This document shows, in pieces, positions 25,255 to 33,425 of a DNA stretch of 64,000 nucleotides. The notes below the pieces were generated by a model. That model was given only the letters and a program-made list of their open reading frames with translations. It had not been told where the DNA came from and did no database searches. Each line of letters starts with the position of its first letter. Position 1 is the first letter of the stretch. Where the stretch lies: NCBI GenBank assembly GCA_019639075.1, contig JAHBSO010000002.1, positions 186,001 through 250,000 of the forward strand, given 5' to 3'. Made by a program: the position numbers and the translations under genes. This stretch comes from Actinomycetota bacterium. GTDB taxonomy: Bacteria; Actinomycetota; Acidimicrobiia; Acidimicrobiales; Iamiaceae.

Positions 25255-26208
25255 GTGCGCATCGGCGTGATGATCGGTCCCGAGCGGGGTCGCTACGACA
25301 GCAAGGTCGACCGCCTCCGGCGCGACGGCCGCTGGGCCGAGGAGGCCGGCTTCGCCAGCATCTGGGTCCCCCAGATCCCCGACGAGTTCGACGCGCTCAC
25401 CGCGGTCACCGTGATCGGCGCCGAGACCGAGCGGATCGAGATCGGTACCGCCGTCGTACCGATCCAGCCCCGCCACCCGATCGCGCTCGCACAGCAGACC
25501 CTCTCCACCCAGGCCGTGTGCAAGGGCCGACTCGCGCTCGGCCTCGGCGTGTCGCACCACTGGGTGATCGAGGAGATGCTCGGCCTGCCCTACGAGAAGC
25601 AGGCGACGACCATGGACGCCTACCTCGACGTGCTCGAGGTCGCGCTCGCCGGGCCGGGGCCGGTCGACGTCGAGAACTCGATGTTCACCGTGCACAACCC
25701 GCTCGACATCACCGACGTCACGCCCACCCCGCTGCTGCTCGCCGCGCTCGGCCCCCGCATGCTGCGCATCGCCGGCGAGCGGACCGACGGCACGATCCTC
25801 TGGATGGCCGACGAGCGGGCCATCGAATCCCACATCGCGCCGAAGCTCGTCGCCGCGGCCGAGGGCGCGGGACGGCCGGCGCCGCGCATCGTGGCCGGCA
25901 TCCCGGTGTGCGTCTGCGACGACGACCAGGTCGACGTCGCCGTCGCCCGCACCAACCGGATCCTCGCCGAGGCCGAGGTCTCGCCGAACTACCAGTCGCT
26001 CCTCGACCGCGGCGACGCGAAGGAGGTCGGCGACCTGCTGGCCGCCGGCAGCGAGGCGTCGGTCCGCAAGCGCTTCCAGTCCTTCGCGGATGCCGGCGTC
26101 ACCGACCTCAGCGTGCGGGTCGTCCCCATCGGCGACACCCGCGACGAGCTCATCGCCTCCCGCGACCGCACCCGCGACTTCCTCACCGCCCTGCAGGGCG
26201 ACTTCTGA
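25255..26208 (+). CDS. LLM-class (F420- or FMN-dependent) oxidoreductase
   Basis: Luciferase-like TIM-barrel oxidoreductase, 317 residues. RIGVMIGPERGRYDS begins strand 1, GFASIWVPQIPDEFDALTAV and ALGLGVSHHWVIEEMLGLPYEK are characteristic of F420-dependent members, and LLLAALGPRMLRIAGERTDGTILW closes the cofactor site. GTG 25255 follows AGGAAGG by 7 nt. Likely redox step on an alcohol, ketone or unsaturated acyl intermediate. R2 repeat DNA begins directly after its stop. Confidence 0.87.
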   Translation: MRIGVMIGPERGRYDSKVDRLRRDGRWAEEAGFASIWVPQIPDEFDALTAVTVIGAETERIEIGTAVVPIQPRHPIALAQQTLSTQAVCKGRLALGLGVSHHWVIEEMLGLPYEKQATTMDAYLDVLEVALAGPGPVDVENSMFTVHNPLDITDVTPTPLLLAALGPRMLRIAGERTDGTILWMADERAIESHIAPKLVAAAEGAGRPAPRIVAGIPVCVCDDDQVDVAVARTNRILAEAEVSPNYQSLLDRGDAKEVGDLLAAGSEASVRKRFQSFADAGVTDLSVRVVPIGDTRDELIASRDRTRDFLTALQGDF

Positions 26209-26210
26209 CC

Positions 26211-26366
26211 CTTCTGTTGGTTGAGCGAAGCGCCCTTCGACTTCACTCCGCTTCGCTCCGTTCTCGCTCAGGACCCGCGCAGCGAGCGAAGTCGAAACTC
26301 CGGCAGCCTTTCGACTCGCTTCGCTCGCTCAAGGAACAGATAGGGCTCCGCTCGCTCAAGGAACGC
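26211..26366. repeat. R2 repeat cluster between LLM and amidohydrolase genes
   Basis: A leading TTGAGCGAAGCG copy, a long palindromic CTTCGACTTCACTCCGCTTC / GCGAGCGAAGTCGAAAC copy, then CTTTCGACTCGCTTCGCTCG followed by two CTCAAGGAAC ends. It starts 2 bp after the LLM stop and ends just before the TTGCAG -35 of the next promoter. Confidence 0.88.
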
Positions 26367-26371
26367 AACGG

Positions 26372-26409
26372 TTGCAGCGTCGCTCTCCGATAGCGATAAT
26401 GACATTCTC
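26372..26409 (+). promoter_or_regulatory. Promoter with overlapping catabolic operator box
   Basis: TTGCAG (26372-26377), 17 bp, GATAAT (26395-26400). The near-palindrome GATAATGACATTCTC (26395-26409, 6 of 7 pairs) begins at the -10. The ATG of the amidohydrolase lies at 26434 with GAGGAG before it. Same architecture as at 43258-43295. Confidence 0.7.
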
Positions 26410-26433
26410 ATCTCCACCCGAGGAGCGGTTCCG

Positions 26434-27630
26434 ATGACCTCCACCCACCTCGACATCCCGGTGTTCGACGCCGACAACCACCTGTACGAGAACAGGGACT
26501 CGCTCACGAAGTTCCTGCCCGACCGGTACAAGCGGGCCATCGACTACGTCGACGTGCGGGGCCGGACGAAGATCGTCGTGCGGGGCCAGATCAGCGACTA
26601 CATCCCGAACCCGACCTTCGACGTGGTGGCCCGCCCCGGCGCCCAGGAGGACTACTTCCGCCACGGCAACCCGAAGGGGCTCAGCCGCCGCGAGATCTTC
26701 GGCGACCCGATGCGCGCCATCCCGGCCTTCCGCGAGCCGGCGCCCCGCATCGAGCTCATGGACGAGCAGGGCCTCGACCGCACCCTCATGTTCCCGACCC
26801 TCGCCAGCCTCCTCGAGGAGCGCATGCGCGACGATCCCGAGCTGACCCACGCCGCGATCCACGCGCTCAACGAGTGGCTGTACGAGGTCTGGCAGTTCGA
26901 CTACGAGGACCGCATCTTCACCACGCCGGTGATCACGCTGCCGATCGTCGAGAAGGCCATCGAGGAGCTGGAGTGGGTCGTCGAGCGCGGCGCCAAGGTC
27001 GTGCTCATCCGCCCCGCTCCCCCGTCGGGCTTCCAGGGCCCCCGTTCGTTCGGTCTCCCCGAGTTCGACCCGTTCTGGGAGAAGGTCGTCGAGCACGACG
27101 TGCTGGTCGCGATGCACTCGTCGGACAGTGGGTACGAGCGCTACACCAACGACTGGATGGGCTCGAACAGCGAGATGCTGCCGTTCCAGCCCCAGGCGTT
27201 CCGGATGCTGTCGGGCTGGCGACCGATCGAGGACTCGGTCTCCGCGCTCATCTGCCACGGCGCGCTCTCCCGGTTCCCGACGCTCAAGTTCTCGGTGATC
27301 GAGAACGGCAGCAGCTGGGTCGCGCCGCTGCTCGGCAACCTCGCCGACGTCTACAAGAAGATGCCGCAGGACTTCCTCGAGGACCCCGTCGAGGTGTTCA
27401 AGCGCCAGGTCCACATCAGCCCGTTCTGGGAGGAGGACCTCGGTGCGCTCGCCGACCTGGTCGGCATCGACCGGGTGCTGTTCGGATCCGACTACCCGCA
27501 CCCCGAGGGTCTCGCCGAACCGGCCTCCTACGTGAAGGAGCTCGACGGGCTGCCCGAGGAGTCCGTCCGCAAGATCATGGGCGGCAACCTGGCCCGGCTC
27601 ATGGGCGTCGAGGACGCGAAGGCAGCATGA
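26434..27630 (+). CDS. Amidohydrolase_2-type TIM-barrel protein
   Basis: A 398-residue metal-dependent hydrolase or decarboxylase of the amidohydrolase_2 (ACMSD-like) family. FDADNHLYE replaces HxH with DNH at the first metal site. VLVAMHSSDS and ICHGALSRFP supply later histidines, and VLFGSDYPHPEG carries the catalytic aspartate in the usual SDYPHPEG form. This family is common in ring-cleavage catabolism. ATGA overlap with the FadD3-like ligase gene. Driven by a promoter carrying the catabolic operator box. Confidence 0.9.
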   Translation: MTSTHLDIPVFDADNHLYENRDSLTKFLPDRYKRAIDYVDVRGRTKIVVRGQISDYIPNPTFDVVARPGAQEDYFRHGNPKGLSRREIFGDPMRAIPAFREPAPRIELMDEQGLDRTLMFPTLASLLEERMRDDPELTHAAIHALNEWLYEVWQFDYEDRIFTTPVITLPIVEKAIEELEWVVERGAKVVLIRPAPPSGFQGPRSFGLPEFDPFWEKVVEHDVLVAMHSSDSGYERYTNDWMGSNSEMLPFQPQAFRMLSGWRPIEDSVSALICHGALSRFPTLKFSVIENGSSWVAPLLGNLADVYKKMPQDFLEDPVEVFKRQVHISPFWEEDLGALADLVGIDRVLFGSDYPHPEGLAEPASYVKELDGLPEESVRKIMGGNLARLMGVEDAKAA

Positions 27631-29186
27631 CCATCCCCGGCCTGCTGGCCGAGGCCGCCGAGCGGTACCCGGACACGACCGCGGTCGTCGACGGCGACGT
27701 CGTCCTCACGTTCCCCGAGCTGCGCGACGCGGCCCGGGCGTTCGGGGCCGGCCTCGTGGCGGCCGGGATCGAGCCCGGCGACCGGGTGGCGATCTGGGCG
27801 CCCAACGGCGTGCGCTGGATCGTCGCCGCCCTCGGTCTCTGGGAGGCCGGTGCTGCTCTGGTGCCGATCAACACCCGGTTCAAGGGTGCCGAGGCCGCGG
27901 ACATCCTCGATCGCAGCGGGGCCCGGGCGCTGGTGACGGTCACCGACTTCCTCGGCGTCGACAACGTCGCCGCGCTGGCCGCGACCGGCGTCGCGCTGCC
28001 GGTGCTGACCACGACCGTCGTGATCGACGGGCCCGTGCCCGAGGGCGCGCTGTCCTGGGACGACCTCCACGGACTCGCCACCGACGACGACCGGGCCACG
28101 CTGGCCGAGCGGTCCGCGGCGGTCACGGACGACGACACCGCGGACGTGCTCTTCACCTCCGGCACCACCGGCAAGCCGAAGGGCGTGGTGCAGACCCACG
28201 CCCGGACCCTGCGGGTGGCGACCGACTGGGTGGCCATGACCGGGCTCCGCCACGGCGACCGCTACCTGATGGTCAACCCGTACTTCCACATGTTCGGCTT
28301 GAAGGCCGGCATCCTCCCGTCGATCGCCGCCGGGGTGACCATGTTCCCCGAGGCCACCTTCGACGTGGGACGGGCGCTCGAACGGGTCGGCCAGGAGCGC
28401 ATCACCGTGTTGCCCGGGGCGCCGACGATCTACCAGTCGATCCTCGACCACCCCGACCGCGACCGGCACGACCTGTCGACGCTGCGCCTCGCCGTCACCG
28501 GTGCGGCCGACATCCCCGTCGAGCTGATCCGCCGCATCCGGGCCGAGTTGCCCTTCGAGGTCGTCGTCACCGGGTACGGCCTGACCGAGGCCGGCACCGC
28601 CGCGGCCACCTCCCCCGACGATGACCCCGAGACGGTGGCCACCACGGTCGGCCGGGCGCGGCCCGGGTTCGACCTCCGGCTGGTCGACGGCGACGGCGCC
28701 GACGTGCCGGCCGGCGAGACCGGCGAGGTCTGGGTGCGGGGGCCGAGCGTGATGTCGCACTACCTCGACGACCCGGGGGCCACCGCGGCCGCGGTGACCG
28801 ACGACGGCTTCCTCAAGACCGGCGACCTCGGCGTGCTCGACGATGCCGGCAACCTGAAGATCGTCGGCCGGTCGAAGGACATGTTCATCGTCGGCGGGTT
28901 CAACGCCTACCCGGCCGAGATCGAGAACCTCCTCCTCGCCCATCCCGACATCGCGCAGACCGCGGTGATCGGCATCCCCGACGAGCGCCTCGGCGAGGTC
29001 GGCATGGCGTTCGTCGTGCCCTCGGCGGGCAGCACCCCCGACCCCGACGAGATCGTCGCCTGGAGCCGCGAGCACATGGCCAACTACAAGGCACCCCGCC
29101 GGGTCGAGCTGATCGACGAGCTGCCCGTCAACGCCACCGGCAAGGTCGTCAAGGACGACCTCCGCGCCCGCCTCTCGAACGGCTGA
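27627..29186 (+). CDS. FadD3-like acyl-CoA ligase
   Basis: ANL-superfamily ligase, 519 residues: activates an acid as acyl-AMP then acyl-CoA. P-loop FTSGTTGKPKG, A5 GYGLTEAG, A7 KTGDL and A8 GGFNAYPAEIE, catalytic lysine in NATGKVVKDDL. The stretch INTRFKGAEAADILDRSGA and NPYFHMFGLKAGILPSIAAG closely resemble what I recall of FadD3, the HIP-CoA ligase of steroid C/D-ring degradation, but substrate identity is inference. Overlaps the upstream amidohydrolase; the next ligase starts 4 bp after its stop. Confidence 0.9.
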   Translation: MTIPGLLAEAAERYPDTTAVVDGDVVLTFPELRDAARAFGAGLVAAGIEPGDRVAIWAPNGVRWIVAALGLWEAGAALVPINTRFKGAEAADILDRSGARALVTVTDFLGVDNVAALAATGVALPVLTTTVVIDGPVPEGALSWDDLHGLATDDDRATLAERSAAVTDDDTADVLFTSGTTGKPKGVVQTHARTLRVATDWVAMTGLRHGDRYLMVNPYFHMFGLKAGILPSIAAGVTMFPEATFDVGRALERVGQERITVLPGAPTIYQSILDHPDRDRHDLSTLRLAVTGAADIPVELIRRIRAELPFEVVVTGYGLTEAGTAAATSPDDDPETVATTVGRARPGFDLRLVDGDGADVPAGETGEVWVRGPSVMSHYLDDPGATAAAVTDDGFLKTGDLGVLDDAGNLKIVGRSKDMFIVGGFNAYPAEIENLLLAHPDIAQTAVIGIPDERLGEVGMAFVVPSAGSTPDPDEIVAWSREHMANYKAPRRVELIDELPVNATGKVVKDDLRARLSNG

Positions 29187-29190
29187 CCGG

Positions 29191-30849
29191 ATGCTCCACG
29201 ACGCGCTGGTCAGGGCTGCCGCCGAACGTCCCGACCAGGCGGCGCTGCGGGCGGGCGACGACACCTGGACCTTCGCCGACCTCGACCGGTACAGCCAGGG
29301 GTTCGCCGGGCTGCTCGCCGACCTCGGCGTGACGGCCGGTGAGCGCGTGGCGGTGATGTCGACCAACCGGCCGGAGTTCCTCGCCGCGGTCGAGGGCATC
29401 AGCCGCCTCGGCGCCGCCGCGGTGCTGATCAGCCCGGCGTGGCGCGAGGCCGAGGTTCGGGCCGCGGTCGAGCTGACCGGCCCGGTCCACGCCGTCGCCG
29501 ATGCCCCCGGCACCGACGTCCTCCGCGCCGTCCTCGGCCCCGAGCACGTCACCGACCTGGACACCTTTCGACTCGCTTCGCTCGCTCAAGGATCAGAGGG
29601 GGACCACGAGGCGTTGGTTGAGCGGAGCGAGCCCCTGGGCGAGCGCAGTCGAAACCCCGAACCGTTGGTTGAGCGGAGTCGAAACCCCGAACTGTTGGTT
29701 GAGCGGAGCGAGCGCAGCGAGCGCAGTCGAAACCCCGCGACCGAGGACGACGACGCCGTACTGGTGTTCAGCTCGGGGACGACCGGGCTGCCGAAGGCCG
29801 TGCGCCACACCCACCGGTCGCTCGGTCGGGCCACCGCGCACTGGGTGCACGCCCTCGGCCTCGGACCCGACGACCGCTTCCAGGTCGCCACCCCGCCGTC
29901 GCACATCCTCGGGCTCCTCAACCTGCTGGCCGCGGTCGAGGCCGGGGCGACCGTGCGCCTGCACCCCCGCTTCGACCTCGACGCGGTGCTGCGGTCGATC
30001 GAGGCCGACCGCCTCACCCTGGAGATGGCCGTCGCGCCGATCGCGCTCGCCCTCGCCGCGCACCCGAACCTGGAGGAGCACGACCTCTCGTCGCTCCGCT
30101 ACATCATGTGGGGCGCCACCCCGGTGACACCGAGCGTGGCCGAGGCCGTCACCGCCCGCACCGGCGTCCGCTGGCTGCCGGCCTACGGCGCGAGCGAGCT
30201 GCCGGTGCTCGCCGCCAACCCCGTCGGCGAGCCCGACCGGTGGCGTCTCGACTCGGCCGGGCTCCCCGCGCCGGAGGTCGAGCTGCGGGTCGTCGACCTC
30301 GACACCGGCGAGGTGCTCCCCCCGGGCGAGACGGGTGAGATCCAGGCCCGGAGCCCGTCGCTCATGGCCGGTTACCTCCCGGCCGAGGCCACCGACGAGG
30401 TCATCGTCGATGGCTGGTACCGGACCGGCGACGTCGGCTGGATGGAGCCCGAGGGCTGGGTCCACCTCACCGACCGGTCCAAGGAGATGATCAAGGTCAA
30501 CGGCTTCCAGGTCGCCCCGGCCGAGATCGAGGCCGTCCTCCACGGCCACCCCGCCGTCGCCGACTGCGCCGTGTTCGGCCTCCCCGATCCGAGCGCCGGC
30601 GAGGTGCCGGTGGCCGTGGTGGCGTGGGACCCGGCGGCCGACGCCACCGGGCAGGAGCTGATCGACCTGGTGGCCGACACGCTCGCCACCTACAAGCAGC
30701 TGCGCCACCTCGTCGTCGTGGACGAGATCCCCCGCCTGCCGTCTGGCAAGGTGCTGCGCCGCACCCTTCGCGACGAGTGGGCGCCCCGCCTGCTCGTGGA
30801 CGACACTGCCACCACGACCGACCCCGATCCGGAGCCACCACCTTCATGA
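29191..30849 (+). CDS. Acyl-CoA synthetase with in-frame R2 repeat insertion
   Basis: ANL-family ligase, 552 residues. Motifs are LVFSSGTTGLPKAV (residues about 191-204), YGASELPVL, YRTGDVGW, NGFQVAPAEIE and the catalytic lysine in LPSGKVLRRTL. Residues 126-182, just before the ATP-binding loop, are a low-complexity run (LVERSRNPEPLV and similar) translated from R2 repeat DNA. The 171-bp insertion keeps frame and the rest of the protein is intact, so the enzyme may still fold. Sits in an operon between the FadD3-like ligase and an enoyl-CoA hydratase (ATGA overlap). Confidence 0.88.
   Translation: MLHDALVRAAAERPDQAALRAGDDTWTFADLDRYSQGFAGLLADLGVTAGERVAVMSTNRPEFLAAVEGISRLGAAAVLISPAWREAEVRAAVELTGPVHAVADAPGTDVLRAVLGPEHVTDLDTFRLASLAQGSEGDHEALVERSEPLGERSRNPEPLVERSRNPELLVERSERSERSRNPATEDDDAVLVFSSGTTGLPKAVRHTHRSLGRATAHWVHALGLGPDDRFQVATPPSHILGLLNLLAAVEAGATVRLHPRFDLDAVLRSIEADRLTLEMAVAPIALALAAHPNLEEHDLSSLRYIMWGATPVTPSVAEAVTARTGVRWLPAYGASELPVLAANPVGEPDRWRLDSAGLPAPEVELRVVDLDTGEVLPPGETGEIQARSPSLMAGYLPAEATDEVIVDGWYRTGDVGWMEPEGWVHLTDRSKEMIKVNGFQVAPAEIEAVLHGHPAVADCAVFGLPDPSAGEVPVAVVAWDPAADATGQELIDLVADTLATYKQLRHLVVVDEIPRLPSGKVLRRTLRDEWAPRLLVDDTATTTDPDPEPPPS
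29565..29736. repeat. R2 repeat cluster inside an acyl-CoA synthetase gene
   Basis: One forward arm CTTTCGACTCGCTTCGCTCG (29565-29596 with tail) and three reverse-sense units (about 29611-29658, 29659-29688, 29689-29736), each ending GTCGAAACCCC. All are translated in frame as residues 126-182 of the enzyme. Confidence 0.9.
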
Positions 30850-31622
30850 CGTACGACCTGCCGCCCGAGCTCGAGGTCGAGATCGACGGACCGATCCGCA
30901 TCGTCCGCCTCAACCGGCCCGACGACCTCAACGCCACGAACCACGTGCTCCACCAGGCGCTGGCCGACGTCTTCCCGATGCTCGACGCCGACGAGGACGC
31001 CCGAGTCGCAGTGATCACCGGCAACGGCCGGGCCTTCTCGGCCGGCGGCGACTTCAACTACATCGACGAGCTGACGACCGACGACGCCCTCCGCCGCCAG
31101 ACCCTGATCGACGGCAAGCGGATCGTCACCGGCATGGTCGGCTGCCGCATCCCCGTCGTCGCCGCGGTCAACGGCCCGGCGGTCGGGCTCGGGTGCAGCA
31201 TCGTGGCGCTGTCCGACATCGTCTACATGAGCGAGAAGGCGCACCTCGCCGACCCGCACGTGATGGTCGGCCTGGTCGCGGCCGACGGCGGGCCGGTCGT
31301 CTGGCCGCTGCTCACCAGCATCCAGCTGGCCAAGGAGTACGCGCTGACCGGCGATCGCATCACGGCGGCGCGGGCCGCCGAGATCGGCCTGGCCAACCAC
31401 GTCTGCCCGCCCGACGAGGTGCTCGACCAGGCCCTCGCCTGCGCGAAGAAGATCGCCAAGCTGCCGAAGCGGGCCACCGAGGACACCAAGCGCATCCTCA
31501 ACCTCCACGTCGAGCGGGCCGTTCTGTCGGTCCTCGACTTCGCCCTCACCGCCGAGGACCGCTCCTTCCGCTCCCCCGAGCTCCGCGAGAACCTCGACCG
31601 CCTCCTCGCCTCGAACGACTGA
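30846..31622 (+). CDS. Enoyl-CoA hydratase/isomerase family protein
   Basis: Crotonase-fold enzyme, 258 residues. LNRPDDLNATN, the oxyanion segments FSAGGDFNYI and PAVGLGCSIVALSD, then LADPHVMVGLVAADGG. The usual catalytic glutamate positions are not both conserved (DPHV and AADG), so its reaction may be isomerisation, hydrolysis or C-C cleavage rather than simple hydration. Last gene of the four-gene operon amidohydrolase-FadD3-ligase-hydratase, coupled by ATGA to the ligase. Confidence 0.88.
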   Translation: MTYDLPPELEVEIDGPIRIVRLNRPDDLNATNHVLHQALADVFPMLDADEDARVAVITGNGRAFSAGGDFNYIDELTTDDALRRQTLIDGKRIVTGMVGCRIPVVAAVNGPAVGLGCSIVALSDIVYMSEKAHLADPHVMVGLVAADGGPVVWPLLTSIQLAKEYALTGDRITAARAAEIGLANHVCPPDEVLDQALACAKKIAKLPKRATEDTKRILNLHVERAVLSVLDFALTAEDRSFRSPELRENLDRLLASND

Positions 31623-31693
31623 GCCGCTCCGACCCGTCCGGTCCACGGTTCGAGCGGACTGCTCGACCAACCCAGACGTCAGCGCGCGTGGCC

Positions 31694-31722
31694 TTGTCCG
31701 CTCGCGTCGGCGACGGTACGGT
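31694..31722 (+). promoter_or_regulatory. Possible promoter of the small membrane-protein gene
   Basis: TTGTCC, 17 bp, TACGGT, giving a leader of about 125 nt to the ATG at 31854. The 231-bp stretch 31623-31853 shows nothing else I can identify. Confidence 0.35.
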
Positions 31723-31853
31723 CCGACCTCGGCGCATACATCGACACGGAGGCGGACCCCCGTGCCACAACAGAGCCATGCCACGGACGAACCGTCCTGG
31801 GCGATGCCGAGATCGAGTAGGCGGCGGCCGACTCAACGACTGGGAGATTCAAC

Positions 31854-32318
31854 ATGTCACCTTCACCCAAGGACGCCCGCGTATGGGCCGCTGGCACGAT
31901 CGCCGTCGTCGGCCTCGTTCTCTTCGTCGGGTTTCGAACAGCGCCGAACGGCGCCGACAGATCCGGTCTCGAGCGCTACCGGCCCGAGGCAATCGCGGCC
32001 ATCGGTGGCGAGCTGCCCAGCGCCAACGCCGAGGTGATCGTCGTCATGGAGGCTCGCAACATCTGCCAGCAGGTCGCGCGCTTCGCCACGGGGAGCCGAT
32101 CGGCCGACGAGGCACGCGCCGCGATCGACGGCAGCGTCGTAGCCGCCGACGAGGCATCTGCCGATCTCGGGCAAACGATCGACGTGAGCGAGTTCGCCAA
32201 CTTCGCGACGTCCCGCATTGACGCAACATCCGTCGACGATCCGTCGCCCGCCTCGGGCTTCGTGTCCTCCGAGTGCCCAGCCGACATCGGCACTTCGGCG
32301 CCCGTCATCGCGGAGTAG
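31854..32318 (+). CDS. Hypothetical single-pass membrane protein
   Basis: Unrecognised, 154 residues. An N-terminal helix (VWAAGTIAVVGLVLFVGF) anchors an extracytoplasmic domain of about 125 residues containing two cysteines (NICQQ and SSECPAD) that could form a disulfide. GGGAG lies 8 nt upstream of the ATG. It stands alone between the catabolic operon and VapBC. Its codon use is slightly less GC-rich than neighbours, consistent with an accessory gene. Confidence 0.55.
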   Translation: MSPSPKDARVWAAGTIAVVGLVLFVGFRTAPNGADRSGLERYRPEAIAAIGGELPSANAEVIVVMEARNICQQVARFATGSRSADEARAAIDGSVVAADEASADLGQTIDVSEFANFATSRIDATSVDDPSPASGFVSSECPADIGTSAPVIAE

Positions 32319-32450
32319 CCACTCGTCGCCGCTCGCCGAACTGCATCCGCGTACAGCTGCATCGATCGTCGACTGAGGCAGACCGTTCCGTCCGTCACCG
32401 AACTCCGCGAGACGGACTTCGTCGTCTCGTCCTCCAACGACTGACGGCAG

Positions 32451-32834
32451 TCAGCTTCGGACCACGGTCACGACGCACCGGGGTCCTGGAGCGCGGGCCA
32501 ACCTGCCGTCCGCAGTGACCAGGGGAGCATCGAGGGCCTCGGCGAGCGACACGTAGGTCGCGTCGTACGCACTCAGATTCCCGCGCAGCTCCCAGACCCG
32601 TCCCAGAAGTCCGCTCAACCCGAGGCGCTCGATGCCCATCTGCCCCCAGGTGACAAGGGCTCTCGCCGCGTCACTCTCATCGACCTCGCCGCGCATCACG
32701 CGGGCCCGGAGCGCGTGGGCGACCTCCGAGTCCGCGAGATGGGGACACGCGATCGCGCCGTCACGGAGCGACGCCCTTGCGTCTCCGTCGTTGAGCAGGC
32801 CGAGCACCACCGCCGAGGCGTCGATCACGATCAC
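32451..32834 (-). CDS. vapC: VapC-type PIN-domain ribonuclease toxin
   Basis: A 127-residue PIN domain. Metal-binding acids are D5 (MIVIDASAVV), E38 region (LADSEVAHALR), and the DAT and TADGRL segments (LSAYDATYVSLAEAL, LVTADGRLAR). Such toxins cut tRNA or rRNA when freed from antitoxin. Its ATG overlaps the antitoxin stop by 4 bp. Together they form a complete module in an accessory stretch. Confidence 0.9.
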   Translation of the reverse strand: MIVIDASAVVLGLLNDGDARASLRDGAIACPHLADSEVAHALRARVMRGEVDESDAARALVTWGQMGIERLGLSGLLGRVWELRGNLSAYDATYVSLAEALDAPLVTADGRLARAPGPRCVVTVVRS

Positions 32835-33052
32835 CGTGCAGCGCGCCCCGCTTCGATGTCGTCGACGACCGACTGCGCCTCGACCCCGAGATCCGGGAGG
32901 GCCGCGAGGAGCGCCGGGTTCTCATCCCGGCGGGAGATGACCGCCAGTTCTCGCGTGGCGAACGCGGACAGCGAGATCCCTTCGCGAGCAGCCAGCCGTT
33001 CGAGCCGCTCCCCGACCTCATCGGGAACGTTCCGCAGGTAGAGCGTCCTCAT
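32831..33052 (-). CDS. vapB: FitA/VapB-type ribbon-helix-helix antitoxin
   Basis: A 73-residue antitoxin. The N-terminal MRTLYLRNVPDEVGERLERLAAREGISLSAFATRELA forms a ribbon-helix-helix DNA-binding unit and the tail DIEAGRAAR supplies the toxin-wrapping arginine arm. The ATG at 33052 is chosen over an upstream frame start because a TAGCAT -10 lies 8 nt before it (leaderless). Upstream direct repeats at 33053 and 33075 are likely operators. Confidence 0.87.
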   Translation of the reverse strand: MRTLYLRNVPDEVGERLERLAAREGISLSAFATRELAVISRRDENPALLAALPDLGVEAQSVVDDIEAGRAAR

Positions 33053-33081
33053 GTCGCAATATGCTAGCAGAATCGTCGCAA
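33053..33081 (-). promoter_or_regulatory. VapBC promoter with two operator half-sites 22 bp apart
   Basis: GTCGCAA occurs at 33053-33059 and 33075-33081, two helical turns apart, flanking a -10 (TAGCAT on the minus strand, 33061-33066). This suits cooperative ribbon-helix-helix binding and conditional autorepression. Confidence 0.5.
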
Positions 33082-33145
33082 AATGACTGCACACCGAACC
33101 TGCACCCGACGCAGGTCCCGGTCGACGAGGATCCCCTTCGGTCGG

Positions 33146-33370
33146 CTACTCGATCGCTGGTCCGTCGTGGTCGTGGGTGTACACCCAGCCCCTCGGCGTC
33201 CGTTCGCAGTAGTTCCACATCGGGTGCGAGGGCACGGTGTCGACGACGACGATCGCATGGTCCTCGTCCTCGAACGTCACGCGAACGACGTGCGCCCCGG
33301 CGTTCGGGTACGCATCCCACTCGGCGAGCGCCGCCTGGGCAGGGCTGCGATGGGTCCGAAGCTCGGTCAT
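33146..33370 (-). CDS. Small hypothetical protein
   Basis: A 74-residue protein starting MTELRTHRSPAQAALAEWDAYPNAGAHVVRV with a central VRVTFEDEDHAIVVVDT beta-hairpin-like segment and a tail rich in aromatic and acidic residues (MWNYCERTPRGWVYTHDHDG). No family recognised. The balanced composition and absence of a competing frame support it as real. It lies between VapBC and the acyl-CoA dehydrogenase operon, all on the minus strand. Confidence 0.5.
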   Translation of the reverse strand: MTELRTHRSPAQAALAEWDAYPNAGAHVVRVTFEDEDHAIVVVDTVPSHPMWNYCERTPRGWVYTHDHDGPAIE

Positions 33371-33425
33371 GAGGGCGACACTCGCAGATGCTTGGCCGAC
33401 TCCGAGCGCGATTTCGCGTCGTCCC

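Noticed and set aside
29565..29736. Acyl-CoA synthetase considered broken by repeat insertion
   Set aside because: The insertion keeps frame and all downstream catalytic motifs are present.
31623..31853. Possible gene or RNA in the 231-bp gap before the small membrane protein
   Set aside because: No frame has protein-like composition and no clear RNA fold stands out; only a weak promoter candidate was kept.
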